From positions 1 through 64,000 of the forward strand of contig JABCZG010000023.1 in the NCBI GenBank assembly GCA_013289835.1: a stretch of 64,000 nucleotides of DNA, in the 5' to 3' direction. Numbering within the stretch: position 1 is the first letter of the stretch; each line of letters opens with the position of its first letter. The position numbers were made by a program, and so were the translations under genes. Of the stretch, positions 23,416-30,889 are shown piece after piece. The notes below the pieces were generated by a model. It did not search any database. It was given only the letters and a program-made list of their open reading frames with translations, and was not told the DNA's origin. This DNA comes from Acidobacteriota bacterium. Lineage in GTDB: Bacteria; Acidobacteriota; Terriglobia; Acidiferrales; UBA7541.

Positions 23416-23838
23416 CTACGCGTGACCTTTTTCGCCCTGGCTCGAAGGTTCCTGAGAACTCTCCGACGCCGTCGCCCCTAGGTCGAAAAAACCTATGACA
23501 ACCTGCACGATCGAGTTCCGCATCTCCGCTTTCTCTGAGACGTCGGTGATCGCTGCAAAGCGCGCCGCATTCGCGTCGGCTTCCGCGCGGCTCCACACTT
23601 TGCCGTCTTCGGTAAGGCAGCCGGCCAGGACTAGGTACGTCTCGCCCGAGAGCATGAGCTGCGTGAGCAGGTCCTCCGCGCGCTTCTCCTTCGAACGCTT
23701 CACGCCGTCGCGGTCGTTCATGACTTCGATAGCGCCCGCGAGCCGGAGATGCGCGAGGATGTAGGTGTCCTGCTCTGAGGTGAGAGCCTTCGTGATGCCC
23801 AAGAACTTCCTGCCGTCGAGCTCGATCGTGCCGATCAT
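23416..23838 (-). CDS. Tail assembly chaperone-like protein (zero frame)
   Basis: The 140-residue protein starts at ATG 23838 behind GGAGG. It contains IELDGRKFLGITKALTSEQ and QLMLSGETYLVLAGCL, plus an acidic end, and sits immediately upstream of the tape measure gene, where lambda G / G-T-type chaperones sit. A T TTTTTC slippery heptamer at 23491-23485 would allow a -1 shift to a product ending at 23348 (about 163 residues) that overlaps the tape measure start. Identity rests on position and the frameshift signal more than on sequence motifs. Confidence 0.6.
   Translation of the reverse strand: MIGTIELDGRKFLGITKALTSEQDTYILAHLRLAGAIEVMNDRDGVKRSKEKRAEDLLTQLMLSGETYLVLAGCLTEDGKVWSRAEADANAARFAAITDVSEKAEMRNSIVQVVIGFFDLGATASESSQEPSSQGEKGHA
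23485..23491 (-). other. Candidate -1 programmed frameshift site
   Basis: In the chaperone frame the codons GGT TTT TTC contain the X XXY YYZ heptamer T TTT TTC. After a -1 slip the new frame stays open for 45 codons and stops at 23348, 27 bases inside the tape measure gene. Confidence 0.6.
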
Positions 23839-23955
23839 TTTTTTCCTCCGGGACGGTGTTGCCGGCCGCTTCCGCCAAAAAACTGCGGGCCTTCTCACAC
23901 CACCGCGGTCACCCTCTTTCTCACACGTCAGCGGAGCGAAGAGGCCGCGGGCTTT

Positions 23956-24141
23956 TTACCAGACTGCCAGATCCGCCCGCACCCAACTATTCGGGGCCAC
24001 GCAAACGTAGATGTGCGTCGCGTCGTAAGCGAATTGTCCGGCGACGCCAGGGCTGGTCGCGGTTGCGGGCATACGGCTACGAGCGCCGGCACTCCCCCCG
24101 GTCGGTGTGGTCGCGACCGGCGGCTCGAACCAAACTTTATT
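23956..24141 (-). pseudogene. 5'-truncated phage structural gene fragment
   Basis: On the minus strand a frame open from a TGA at 24142-24144 ends with AGQFAYDATHIYVCVAPNSW and LAVW, then TAA. This ending is common in phage tail or decoration proteins. There is no start codon or ribosome site in the remaining 61 codons, so the front is lost. It lies where a tail tube or fibre gene would precede the chaperone. Confidence 0.5.
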
Positions 24142-24158
24142 TCAGGGAGGAGAACACA

Positions 24159-24290
24159 ATGGCGGGTGAAAGTGTTGGCGTCAACGTCACGTCCAGTCAG
24201 ATCACAGATCTCGGGGCCGGAGATGGCTCGAACCTGAACGAAACAAAAATTACGCGGAGTGGCACACCAGAGAGGCAGGCAGGCCGATGA
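24159..24290 (+). CDS. Short ORF with strong ribosome site
   Basis: The 43-residue reading starts MAGESVGVNVTSSQITDLG, with GGGAGGAG seven bases before ATG 24159, and stops shortly before the internal attachment copy. It may be the front of a structural gene cut by recombination at 24.3 kb, or a chance frame. No family is recognised. Confidence 0.35.
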   Translation: MAGESVGVNVTSSQITDLGAGDGSNLNETKITRSGTPERQAGR

Positions 24291-24367
24291 CCTGTGCGGC
24301 TTCATGCCGCAACCTCGATTTTGTAGGGAATTGCGGGAATTACGAGGCGGCTGTTACACCCGAGCCG

Positions 24368-24381
24368 GGCCCCCGGCACCA
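24368..24381 (+). repeat. Internal attachment-site copy
   Basis: GGCCCCCGGCACCA matches the tRNA-Phe 3' end exactly (8857-8870), and parts of the preceding T-arm resemble it loosely. It separates the phage-like genes from the HEAT-repeat gene. Confidence 0.6.
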
Positions 24382-24415
24382 CCACCGATATTGGAAACTT
24401 TTTCGTCTGACGCGC

Positions 24416-25570
24416 CTATTTTTCGCTACCCCAAACCAGCAGCGGTTGCGGAGGGTTCAAGTCTTCCAGTTTATTTCTCTTCGCCCACTCACGGGCTGCG
24501 TCCTCAAGTCGCGAGTTCCCGCAAAACATCAAATCACGCGCCATTTCCCAGTCACCGTGTTCGCTCAAAGCCTGCACTAGAATAGGTATCGAAGTGGAAG
24601 AACCCCTGCGGACAAAAAAGCGATAGGAAGCCGCGACAATGGTCAACTTGCCCTCATTCAAACTCGCGGACAAGACTTCCTCAGCCTGAGGCCCGCCGAT
24701 TTCTGCCAATGCTGCGGCGCTGTGCCATTGAACAGCACGGTTACCTGATTTGATCGCTGTCGTTAGTGCTTCAGTTGCTTGCGGGTCACGTATTTTCCCG
24801 AGAGCATCGGCAGCCGCCTTTTGAACATTTTCATTATCGTCGTTGAGTGCTCGCCCCAGCGATTCCACAGCTCTGTCGTCTCGCAGGTCACCTAAAGAGT
24901 TAGCGGCATTCCAACGAACACCATCATCGTCATCAAGGAGTGCGGCTATGAGCGGGTCAACCGCGTGCGCGTCTCCGATTTGCCCGAGGGCACTTGCGGC
25001 ATATCGTCGCAGCACTTCGTCCTTTCCATCCAGTGCGACACACAGGGGACCTACTGCCCGACTATCCTTCATAGGACCTAGTGAATCCGCAGCCGTTCGT
25101 CGGTCTTCGGCGTCACCTGAATTGAGCATTTTGAGTAAAGGATCAACAGCTGCGCTGATCTGAAGCCTACCGAGGCTCCATGCTGCTGCCCACCTTGTCT
25201 TCGGAGAGTTGAGTGCTGCCAAGAGCAACTCAGCAGTGCGAGGATCATTGATAGCCCGGAGTGCGTTTTCGTATACCTGAACGTAGCGAGGATATTCTTC
25301 TGCGAATCTTGCGCGTACTAGGGGTTCAACGGCTCTCCTGTCGCCTGACGCTCCCAGGCATTCGGCGGCGGCTACACGAATCATCGATTCTTTGCTTCCG
25401 AGTGAGGAAATCAACTGGTCAAAGGACGAGGAACAGAATTTATCCAGGGTAATTTCTGATTCTTCTGTTTTTGTGACAGGTGGGGACTCCTGAGCCAGAG
25501 AGCGGACACAAGGCCCCAGCCCCAGCGTCGAAAAAATCGCAAGAACTAAGGCAGAATACAGGCTCCGCAC
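24416..25570 (-). CDS. Exported HEAT-repeat protein
   Basis: The 384-residue protein has a signal peptide (about 1-26, LVLAIFSTLGLGPCVRSLA) and then eight or so HEAT/PBS-lyase-type repeats of about 31 residues, for example AVDPLIAALLDDDDGVRWNA and AVEPLVRARF. These form an alpha-solenoid for protein binding outside the cytoplasm. It lies alone between two copies of the attachment site, so it may be cargo of a small unit or host sequence captured at the junction. No catalytic motif is seen. Confidence 0.75.
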   Translation of the reverse strand: MRSLYSALVLAIFSTLGLGPCVRSLAQESPPVTKTEESEITLDKFCSSSFDQLISSLGSKESMIRVAAAECLGASGDRRAVEPLVRARFAEEYPRYVQVYENALRAINDPRTAELLLAALNSPKTRWAAAWSLGRLQISAAVDPLLKMLNSGDAEDRRTAADSLGPMKDSRAVGPLCVALDGKDEVLRRYAASALGQIGDAHAVDPLIAALLDDDDGVRWNAANSLGDLRDDRAVESLGRALNDDNENVQKAAADALGKIRDPQATEALTTAIKSGNRAVQWHSAAALAEIGGPQAEEVLSASLNEGKLTIVAASYRFFVRRGSSTSIPILVQALSEHGDWEMARDLMFCGNSRLEDAAREWAKRNKLEDLNPPQPLLVWGSEK

Positions 25571-25709
25571 CCTGCACCTCCAGACCCCCGCTACTATAGG
25601 AACCCACTCAAATAATAGACTCCGGAGGGGCTACTCGGGTTCCCAAAGTACCTCAGGTCAACCAGCCGAGTCAGCAAAGAACTTAGCTGAGGCAATACCG
25701 TGCAGGCCC

Positions 25710-25723
25710 CCCCCGGCACCATT
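25710..25723 (+). repeat. Right attachment site
   Basis: CCCCCGGCACCATT repeats the tRNA-Phe 3' end and flank. Similarity continues (CTAAAAGCC against GTAACAGCC). The C-run here is eight bases instead of five, which would add exactly one codon to a recombinase frame crossing the joined site. Confidence 0.7.
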
Positions 25724-25752
25724 CTAAAAGCCTCCGAGACACGAAGAAGTCT

Positions 25753-27081
25753 TCACCGGCCGTCACCCATATTTCCCATCGCTCCAGACTTTCCAACGGA
25801 ATCGGTTGCGGCCGCGCCGGTGATCAATCGCGCGCCACGACTGAAGGTTAGATATTCGAAGCCCCACTGAACAAAAACTACCACGCGACTCTGAAACTCG
25901 ACGATGTACATCAAATGGACGAAGAGCCAGATCAGCCAGGCGGGCAGGCCGGAAATGTGCATGCCGAAAATATTGGCGACGGCAGCGGCGCGCCCGATGA
26001 CCGCCATGTCTCCCTTATTGAAGTAGTGGAAAGGAGGGAGATCGCGCTTCCCTTCCAAGCGTGAGCGAACGGCTTTCGCCACGTACGCGCCTCCCTGCAT
26101 GGCGACCTGGGCGACGCCCGGCAAAGACTGGCCTTTTTCGGTGATGGAGTTCGCCTGGTCACCGATGATAAAAATGTCCGGGAAATTCGGAATGGTCAGG
26201 TCTGGATTTACTTTGATGCGGCCGCTGCGGTCGGTCTCGGCCTTGGTGTTCTGGGCGAGCTTGACGCCGAATGGAGTGGTCGTAACGCCGCCGGCCCAGA
26301 GCACGGTCTTCGCCGCGAAGGACTCCGTCGAGTCCCCGCGCTTGAAGGCGACGCCATCGGAATCAATCTTCGTCACCATGACGCCTTTGTGGACTTCTAC
26401 ACCAAGACCCGTAACCAGTTTCTCCGCCTTGGAGGAAAGATCTTCCGGGTAGGCAGTCAACACGCGCGATGCGCCTTCCATCAAGATGATGCGGGCTTCC
26501 TGGGGATTGATCTTTCGAAAGTCGTGGCGCAGCGTTTCCCGGGCAATCTCTGCGAGGGCTCCCGCGAGCTCCATCCCCGTTGCGCCCGCGCCCACAATGA
26601 CAAACGTGAGCCAGGCACGGGCCTCTTCTGGCGCGTCGGCGCGCTCGGCGCGTTCGAAGGCGTAGAGAATCTTGTGGCGGATAGCGGTGGCTTCCTCGAC
26701 GGACTTCAGACTGGGCGCCCATTCGCGCCACGAGTTGTTTCCGTAGTAGGACGATTGCGAGCCCGTTGCGACGACAAGAGTGTCGTATTCGAACGTTCCG
26801 CCATCGAGGAGAATCACGCGCTTGGCTTGCGGATCCACGTCCACCGCTTCTCCAAGCAGGACCTGGGTATTTTTTTGGCTGCTCAAGACGCCGCGCAATG
26901 GGGCGGCAATGTCACCCGGGGAAAGCGATCCGGTGGCCACCTGATAGAGCAGCGGCTGGAAAAGATGAAAATTGCGGCGGTCAATCAGCGTAACTTCGAC
27001 GGGGGCGCGCTTCAGCTTCTGCGCGGCAGCCAGGCCGCCGAATCCACCGCCAAGAATGACGACCCGATGTTTTTGTGCCAT
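25753..27081 (-). CDS. ndh: Type II NADH dehydrogenase (NDH-2)
   Basis: The 442-residue flavoprotein moves electrons from NADH to quinone at the membrane without pumping protons. FAD-binding GGGFGGLAAAQKL is at residues 11-23, the quinone-site AQVAMQGGAYVAK region follows, and a second Rossmann motif (VGAGATGMELAGALAE) binds NADH near 165. A GDQA motif and an amphipathic/hydrophobic C-terminus (PAWLIWLFVHLMYI) serve for membrane attachment. The length is normal. It is the first host gene right of the element and may be the original neighbour of tRNA-Phe. Confidence 0.93.
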   Translation of the reverse strand: MAQKHRVVILGGGFGGLAAAQKLKRAPVEVTLIDRRNFHLFQPLLYQVATGSLSPGDIAAPLRGVLSSQKNTQVLLGEAVDVDPQAKRVILLDGGTFEYDTLVVATGSQSSYYGNNSWREWAPSLKSVEEATAIRHKILYAFERAERADAPEEARAWLTFVIVGAGATGMELAGALAEIARETLRHDFRKINPQEARIILMEGASRVLTAYPEDLSSKAEKLVTGLGVEVHKGVMVTKIDSDGVAFKRGDSTESFAAKTVLWAGGVTTTPFGVKLAQNTKAETDRSGRIKVNPDLTIPNFPDIFIIGDQANSITEKGQSLPGVAQVAMQGGAYVAKAVRSRLEGKRDLPPFHYFNKGDMAVIGRAAAVANIFGMHISGLPAWLIWLFVHLMYIVEFQSRVVVFVQWGFEYLTFSRGARLITGAAATDSVGKSGAMGNMGDGR

Positions 27082-27216
27082 GCGCTCCGCCCCCTTGAAC
27101 GCAACCTCGCTTAAATTAGTATCATCTCATTGAATGTAGTGCCGGCGTTTTGATGCCCGGGCCTGACGCTGAGATTCAAGCGTTTTGCATAAGATGGAGT
27201 TCAACGTTGTTTGCCA

Positions 27217-27591
27217 ATGAGAATTCCCATGCATAGTAACGGCCCAAACGAGCGCGCCGAGCTGCAGAGAAATACGCTGCGGCTCCTTTGCTCGGTATTG
27301 ATCAAGAGCGGGACTCGACTGGAGATCTGTCATTTGCTCGATCCAAGAGTATTTCAAGATCCGCTGCAGCGCGTGGTGTTCGAGGAAATTCGAGACCTCG
27401 GAACGATTGAATCGCGACGTTTGCGGGAGCTTCTTCCGGCCCGTATCACAAACCGCGGATTCCCAGACTTTGATCTCCACGAGTTTCTCGCACCATACGA
27501 AGCCAGCGAACAGGACATAGACGAATTGTTTGAGAGCGCGCTCCAACTTCTCGACCAAAGCCACCCGGACGAGGAACATCTCGCGGAATGA
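27217..27591 (+). CDS. Conserved-looking hypothetical protein
   Basis: The 124-residue mostly helical protein has NTLRLLCSVLIKSGTRLEI, then FQDPLQRVVFEEIRDLG and LRELLPARITNRGFPDFDL. A start at 27217 or 27229 is equally possible; no strong ribosome site is visible. The FqdPlqRvVFEEI pattern is faintly like DnaB N-terminal domains, but the match is too weak to assign. It is followed closely by the CPBP gene on the same strand. Confidence 0.6.
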   Translation: MRIPMHSNGPNERAELQRNTLRLLCSVLIKSGTRLEICHLLDPRVFQDPLQRVVFEEIRDLGTIESRRLRELLPARITNRGFPDFDLHEFLAPYEASEQDIDELFESALQLLDQSHPDEEHLAE

Positions 27592-27604
27592 TATCTTTGC
27601 AAGC

Positions 27605-28240
27605 ATGAAGATTCCTCGTGTCTTGAACCTCGCGGAGGCGCTGGCGCTCTGCGCCTACATTTTCTGGTACATCTGGCAGCTCCAGGACGCCTACTGGCAA
27701 TCCTGGGCCGTTTTTCCGGTCTGGCTGGTGGTCAGTTTTCTGATTCACAAGGACACTCCCACGACGCTCGGCTGGCGGGCTGACAATTTGTGGGCTGCCA
27801 CCTTGCGCGCCGCTTTGGTTCTCATTCCGTTGATGGCGGCACTCGGTATCGTGGGCCTCTTTCTCGGGGCGTTGCATCGGCCGCCCAGCCATCTTCTGAT
27901 CCCAAAACACTTCTTTAGTTACATGGCATTTTGTTTGCTTCAGCAGGTAGGGCTGAATTCGTTTCTTACCAACCGCCTGCTGGCGGCTACCGAGAATCGG
28001 GTCCGCGCTTCTCTGCTAGCCGGGGTGATATTTGCAGGGCTGCATTGGCCCAACCCGGTGCTTATCCCTTTGACATTCATTGGCGGAGTAACGATGTCGT
28101 GGCTGTTCGCGCGCGAACGCAACATTCTTCCGCTGGCGGTTGCACAGGGGATCCTGGGGACGCTCGTGTGGTGGGCATTTCCCGTCGCGTGGCATCATGC
28201 CATGCGCGTGGGGCCGGGATTCTACAATTTCCATCCGTGA
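27605..28240 (+). CDS. CPBP family intramembrane protein, catalytic glutamates replaced
   Basis: The 211-residue protein has six or seven membrane helices. It matches the Abi/CPBP (Rce1-like) family at GVIFAGLHWPNPVL (FxxxH) and FIGGVTMSWLFARE. In the first motif, which should read EExxxR, this protein has LLQQVGLNSFLTNRL, so both glutamates are glutamines. Such proteins are usually glutamate proteases; here proteolysis is doubtful and a scaffold or binding role is possible. The start at 27605 was chosen because upstream residues are from the preceding gene region. Confidence 0.75.
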   Translation: MKIPRVLNLAEALALCAYIFWYIWQLQDAYWQSWAVFPVWLVVSFLIHKDTPTTLGWRADNLWAATLRAALVLIPLMAALGIVGLFLGALHRPPSHLLIPKHFFSYMAFCLLQQVGLNSFLTNRLLAATENRVRASLLAGVIFAGLHWPNPVLIPLTFIGGVTMSWLFARERNILPLAVAQGILGTLVWWAFPVAWHHAMRVGPGFYNFHP

Positions 28241-28253
28241 GGCGAGGCGGGAA

Positions 28254-29372
28254 CTAGAGATTCAAGTGGCTGTACCGCCGTGCCGCTGCCATCGCAGTTT
28301 TTCCAGGTTGGACCTTCGTGGAACCGTTGTTCGACCAAACGCCGGCGATGGAAAAGCCGCACTTCGGGCAGGAGCCATTTTTGATGCTGTTCTGCAGAAC
28401 GTCATGCCAGGAGCGGCGGACGAGCAGTTCTCTGCACTGCGGGCAGTAGGTGTTGGCGCCATCGCTGTAGATGTTTCCTTCGTAGACGTAACGCAGGCCG
28501 GCGTCGAGCGCAATTTGGCGCGCGCGGTCCAGAGTCACAGCAGGAGTTCGCGGCTTGTCTTGCAGCTTGAAGTCGGGGTGGAATGCGGTGAAATGCAGCG
28601 GGACGTCCGGGCCGAGATGCGTGAGGATCCAATCGGCAAGCTTGCGAGTTTCGGCGGGGTCGTCGTTCAAGGTCGGAATCATCAGATTTGTAATTTCGAA
28701 CCAAACTTTCGTTTCCTTTTTCAGCCATTCCAGCATGTCCAGCACCGGCTGAAGATGCGTCAGCGTGATCTTGCCGTAGAAATTCTCGGTGAAGGCCTTG
28801 AGATCCACGTTTGCGGCGTCAATGTGGTCGTAGATGTCATGGAAAGCGTCATAGGTGACGTAGCCGTTTGTGACCATGACGGTCCTTAAGCCGTGCTTTT
28901 TTGCTTCCTTGCAAATATCAATGACGTACTCGCCCCAGATAGTCGGCTCGTTATAGGTGAACGCGATCGAATCGCAGCCGTACTTCAGCGCTAGCAACGG
29001 CACATCTTCGGGAGGTACAGGCTGAGAACGCACCTGGTCGGAGCGCGATTTGGAAATGTCCCAGTTTTGGCAGAAAAAACATCCCATGTTGCAACCGGCG
29101 GTTCCCATGCTGAAGACACGAGTGCCCGGCAGAAAATGGTTGAGCGGTTTTTTCTCGATGGGGTCGACTTGCAGAGCGGCCGGGGCGCCGTAGCCGAGGC
29201 TATAAAGCTTTCCGCACTCGTTGATGCGGATGAAGCAAAATCCAGCTTGGCCGGGGTGGATGTGGCAATGACGCGGGCAGAGATAGCAGTGAACGCGGCC
29301 GTCTGGCTCAGGTTCCCACCAGCGGGCTTCGTGCAGTATTTCTGTTTTCTGGAGGATCTTCAGTTCTTGCAT
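28254..29372 (-). CDS. amrS: AmmeMemoRadiSam system radical SAM enzyme AmrS
   Basis: The 372-residue protein has a first cysteine set YLCPRHCHIHPGQAGFC, a radical SAM cluster motif CNMGCFFCQNW (CxxxCxxC) near residue 95, and a C-terminal zinc-type CPQC...CPKCG region. These features mark AmrS, which occurs with AMMECR1 and MEMO domain proteins; its substrate is not established. The ATG at 29372 follows AGGAGGATCC; a shorter upstream extension exists. No AMMECR1 or MEMO gene lies in this window. Confidence 0.9.
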   Translation of the reverse strand: MQELKILQKTEILHEARWWEPEPDGRVHCYLCPRHCHIHPGQAGFCFIRINECGKLYSLGYGAPAALQVDPIEKKPLNHFLPGTRVFSMGTAGCNMGCFFCQNWDISKSRSDQVRSQPVPPEDVPLLALKYGCDSIAFTYNEPTIWGEYVIDICKEAKKHGLRTVMVTNGYVTYDAFHDIYDHIDAANVDLKAFTENFYGKITLTHLQPVLDMLEWLKKETKVWFEITNLMIPTLNDDPAETRKLADWILTHLGPDVPLHFTAFHPDFKLQDKPRTPAVTLDRARQIALDAGLRYVYEGNIYSDGANTYCPQCRELLVRRSWHDVLQNSIKNGSCPKCGFSIAGVWSNNGSTKVQPGKTAMAAARRYSHLNL

Positions 29373-29461
29373 GGATCCTCCTCTCACGCCCTAGTATACG
29401 CCCGTGCAGAGTGATCCCTCGAAGGCATCCAAACGGTTGAGTACTCATTTGAGGCGTAGTC

Positions 29462-29689
29462 TTAGGCGTGGCGACGACGCTGGAAGCGCTGTCTCTCCGC
29501 GGCCCAGTCCACAAACCGCTCCATGTGCGCTCGGTATTTCCAGGCGAGGTGGAAAAACTTGCTGGCGGTCAGGTTGGCCGCCTCTTTGCCGAGAAAGGTC
29601 TCAAAGCGCCATCGCACGTAGGGACTCTTCCACGGATTGAAGCGGTAGCCTCGAGCAGCATTCCAGTAATACTGAATGGTCTTGAACAT
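29462..29689 (-). CDS. Small conserved hypothetical protein
   Basis: The 75-residue protein is rich in aromatic and basic residues (TIQYYWNAARGYRFNPWKSP, then FFHLAWKYRAHMERFVDWA). It is hydrophilic and helical. It lies upstream of amrS on the same strand, after a 90-base gap. I recognise no named family. Codon use is like its neighbours. Confidence 0.6.
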   Translation of the reverse strand: MFKTIQYYWNAARGYRFNPWKSPYVRWRFETFLGKEAANLTASKFFHLAWKYRAHMERFVDWAAERQRFQRRRHA

Positions 29690-29734
29690 TTCTTCCGCAA
29701 TGGGCAGATTCGCCCAGCCCTCTTCGTCAAGACT

Positions 29735-30259
29735 TTAACTTCCGGCAACGGGCGCTGAAAGATGGTCATGCACAATGACCCAATTGGAGCCGCGTTTCTC
29801 CCAGATCCCGGTGTAGCGGAGGTCCATTTCTGAAGTCTTTCCGTCTTTCGTTTTTTCCATCAGGTGCATTGGCACAATGGTCCAGGCGATCATGCCGCGG
29901 CGGGTCACTTTCAAATCTTTGCCGGCCGTTAGCTTGATCTCCGAGGCGTTGTCCAAAAACTCCTTCTGGACTCCGTCGTGGTACTCCTTCCAGCCGTGGT
30001 ATTCGAACGGGGCCACATCGTAGAAAACAAGCCCACCATCTTTCGCATAGAACTTTGCCGGCGCTTCCGCATTTCCGGTGCTCCATGCGGCACAGAGATT
30101 GTCCACGAGTTTGCGGAAGGTGGCTTCATCGGTGGCTTTCTGCTGGGCTCGCGCCCCGACGAAAGTCAGCGATGCGCCCGCCAGCGCGAGCACCACGTAC
30201 AAAAGCCAGCGCCAACGCTCCGCACGATTCTTGTGGGCTTTTTCCATAGATATGTCCAT
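29735..30259 (-). CDS. Exported SnoaL/NTF2-like (DUF4440-type) protein
   Basis: The 174-residue protein has an N-terminal signal or anchor (WRWLLYVVLALAGASLTFV, ending GARAQ) and an NTF2-like cone domain: FRKLVDNLCAAWSTGNAEA, then FYAKDGGLVFYD, and the closing strand WEKRGSNWVIVHDHLS. Members bind small ligands or act as isomerases; without the residues of a known enzyme, function cannot be given. It is probably periplasmic. Confidence 0.8.
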   Translation of the reverse strand: MDISMEKAHKNRAERWRWLLYVVLALAGASLTFVGARAQQKATDEATFRKLVDNLCAAWSTGNAEAPAKFYAKDGGLVFYDVAPFEYHGWKEYHDGVQKEFLDNASEIKLTAGKDLKVTRRGMIAWTIVPMHLMEKTKDGKTSEMDLRYTGIWEKRGSNWVIVHDHLSAPVAGS

Positions 30260-30520
30260 TCAATGACTCCAGGCAACCTGGGGACCAGAAGTTTGCTGGA
30301 GGAAGACCCAACGCGTGCCGCATAAGATATTCCTAAAGATCCCGTATTGCAAGCAATTCCGAACAACCGCCGGCAGGGGTTAAATTAAGAGCGCCATTCC
30401 CCCGTCTAGAGCCGCCATTCGCCGGTAGTGGCTCCGATTCCGCCGATTCCTTGGTGCAGGCCCACGGCGAGCCCCCTATTCTCGCTTTAGGGCAAGGAAA
30501 TCGCCCTTCAGGAGGCCACC
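30260..30520. other. Divergent intergenic region
   Basis: No gene is seen. An imperfect hairpin GAGCC...GGCTC lies at about 30410-30437. It contains the leader of the membrane-protein/LiaF-like/LytS/LytTR operon, with CAGGAGG before ATG 30521. Confidence 0.4.
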
Positions 30521-30889
30521 ATGGTAACGCGGCAGCCATCGACGAAAAGCCTGAAATCAACCACAGGAGCAGCGCTGGTCGCACTGGGACTCCTGATGTT
30601 CTTCGCCAATATGGATGGAGTTGTATCTTCCATGGACGGCCTCGCCAGCATTTCGGCAAACGAAACCCTGGGGGCGCTTCCGGCGGTGGGGCTTGCAGCG
30701 TTGCATGCCGCGCAAGCCTACACGTTAGACCGCGCTGGGTTTTTCTCTGCTCTTGAGCAGATCTTGGTATCATTCTGGCCACTGCTCCTGGTCATCATCG
30801 GAGGAATTTTGTTGCGATATGCGTTCGGAGGCCGGTTCGAGCCGGTGGAGGGCAGTTCGAGCTCTTCAGCCTGGAGAGCGCGCTCATGA
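30521..30889 (+). CDS. Small membrane protein of the LytS/LytTR operon
   Basis: The 122-residue protein has two hydrophobic segments (about 16-32 and 84-102), with an alanine-rich stretch between. The second segment (FWPLLLVIIGGILLRYAF) resembles the WPLLLI helices of DUF5668/LiaF proteins, as does the next gene. ATG 30521 follows CAGGAGGCCACC. The stop overlaps the next start (ATGA). It is probably part of an envelope-stress sensing unit. Confidence 0.7.
   Translation: MVTRQPSTKSLKSTTGAALVALGLLMFFANMDGVVSSMDGLASISANETLGALPAVGLAALHAAQAYTLDRAGFFSALEQILVSFWPLLLVIIGGILLRYAFGGRFEPVEGSSSSSAWRARS

Larger units (their letters stand above)
8859..25723. mobile_element. Integrated element / degraded prophage at tRNA-Phe
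   Basis: A region of about 16.9 kb is bounded by direct repeats of the tRNA-Phe 3' end. It carries a large serine recombinase at the tRNA junction, a second (tyrosine) integrase, excisionase-like and HTH regulators, phage replication-type genes (DUF1376 and a helicase-loader-like gene), and remnants of a tail module. No large terminase, portal, capsid or lysis gene is visible, so it is not an autonomous phage. It could be a decayed prophage, a satellite, or two elements fused. A third copy of the repeat at 24368 suggests a composite right end. Confidence 0.8.

Noticed and set aside
23348..23878. Independent 176-codon gene
   Set aside because: Only its last 45 codons are meaningful, as a frameshift extension; the rest is shadow of the chaperone frame.
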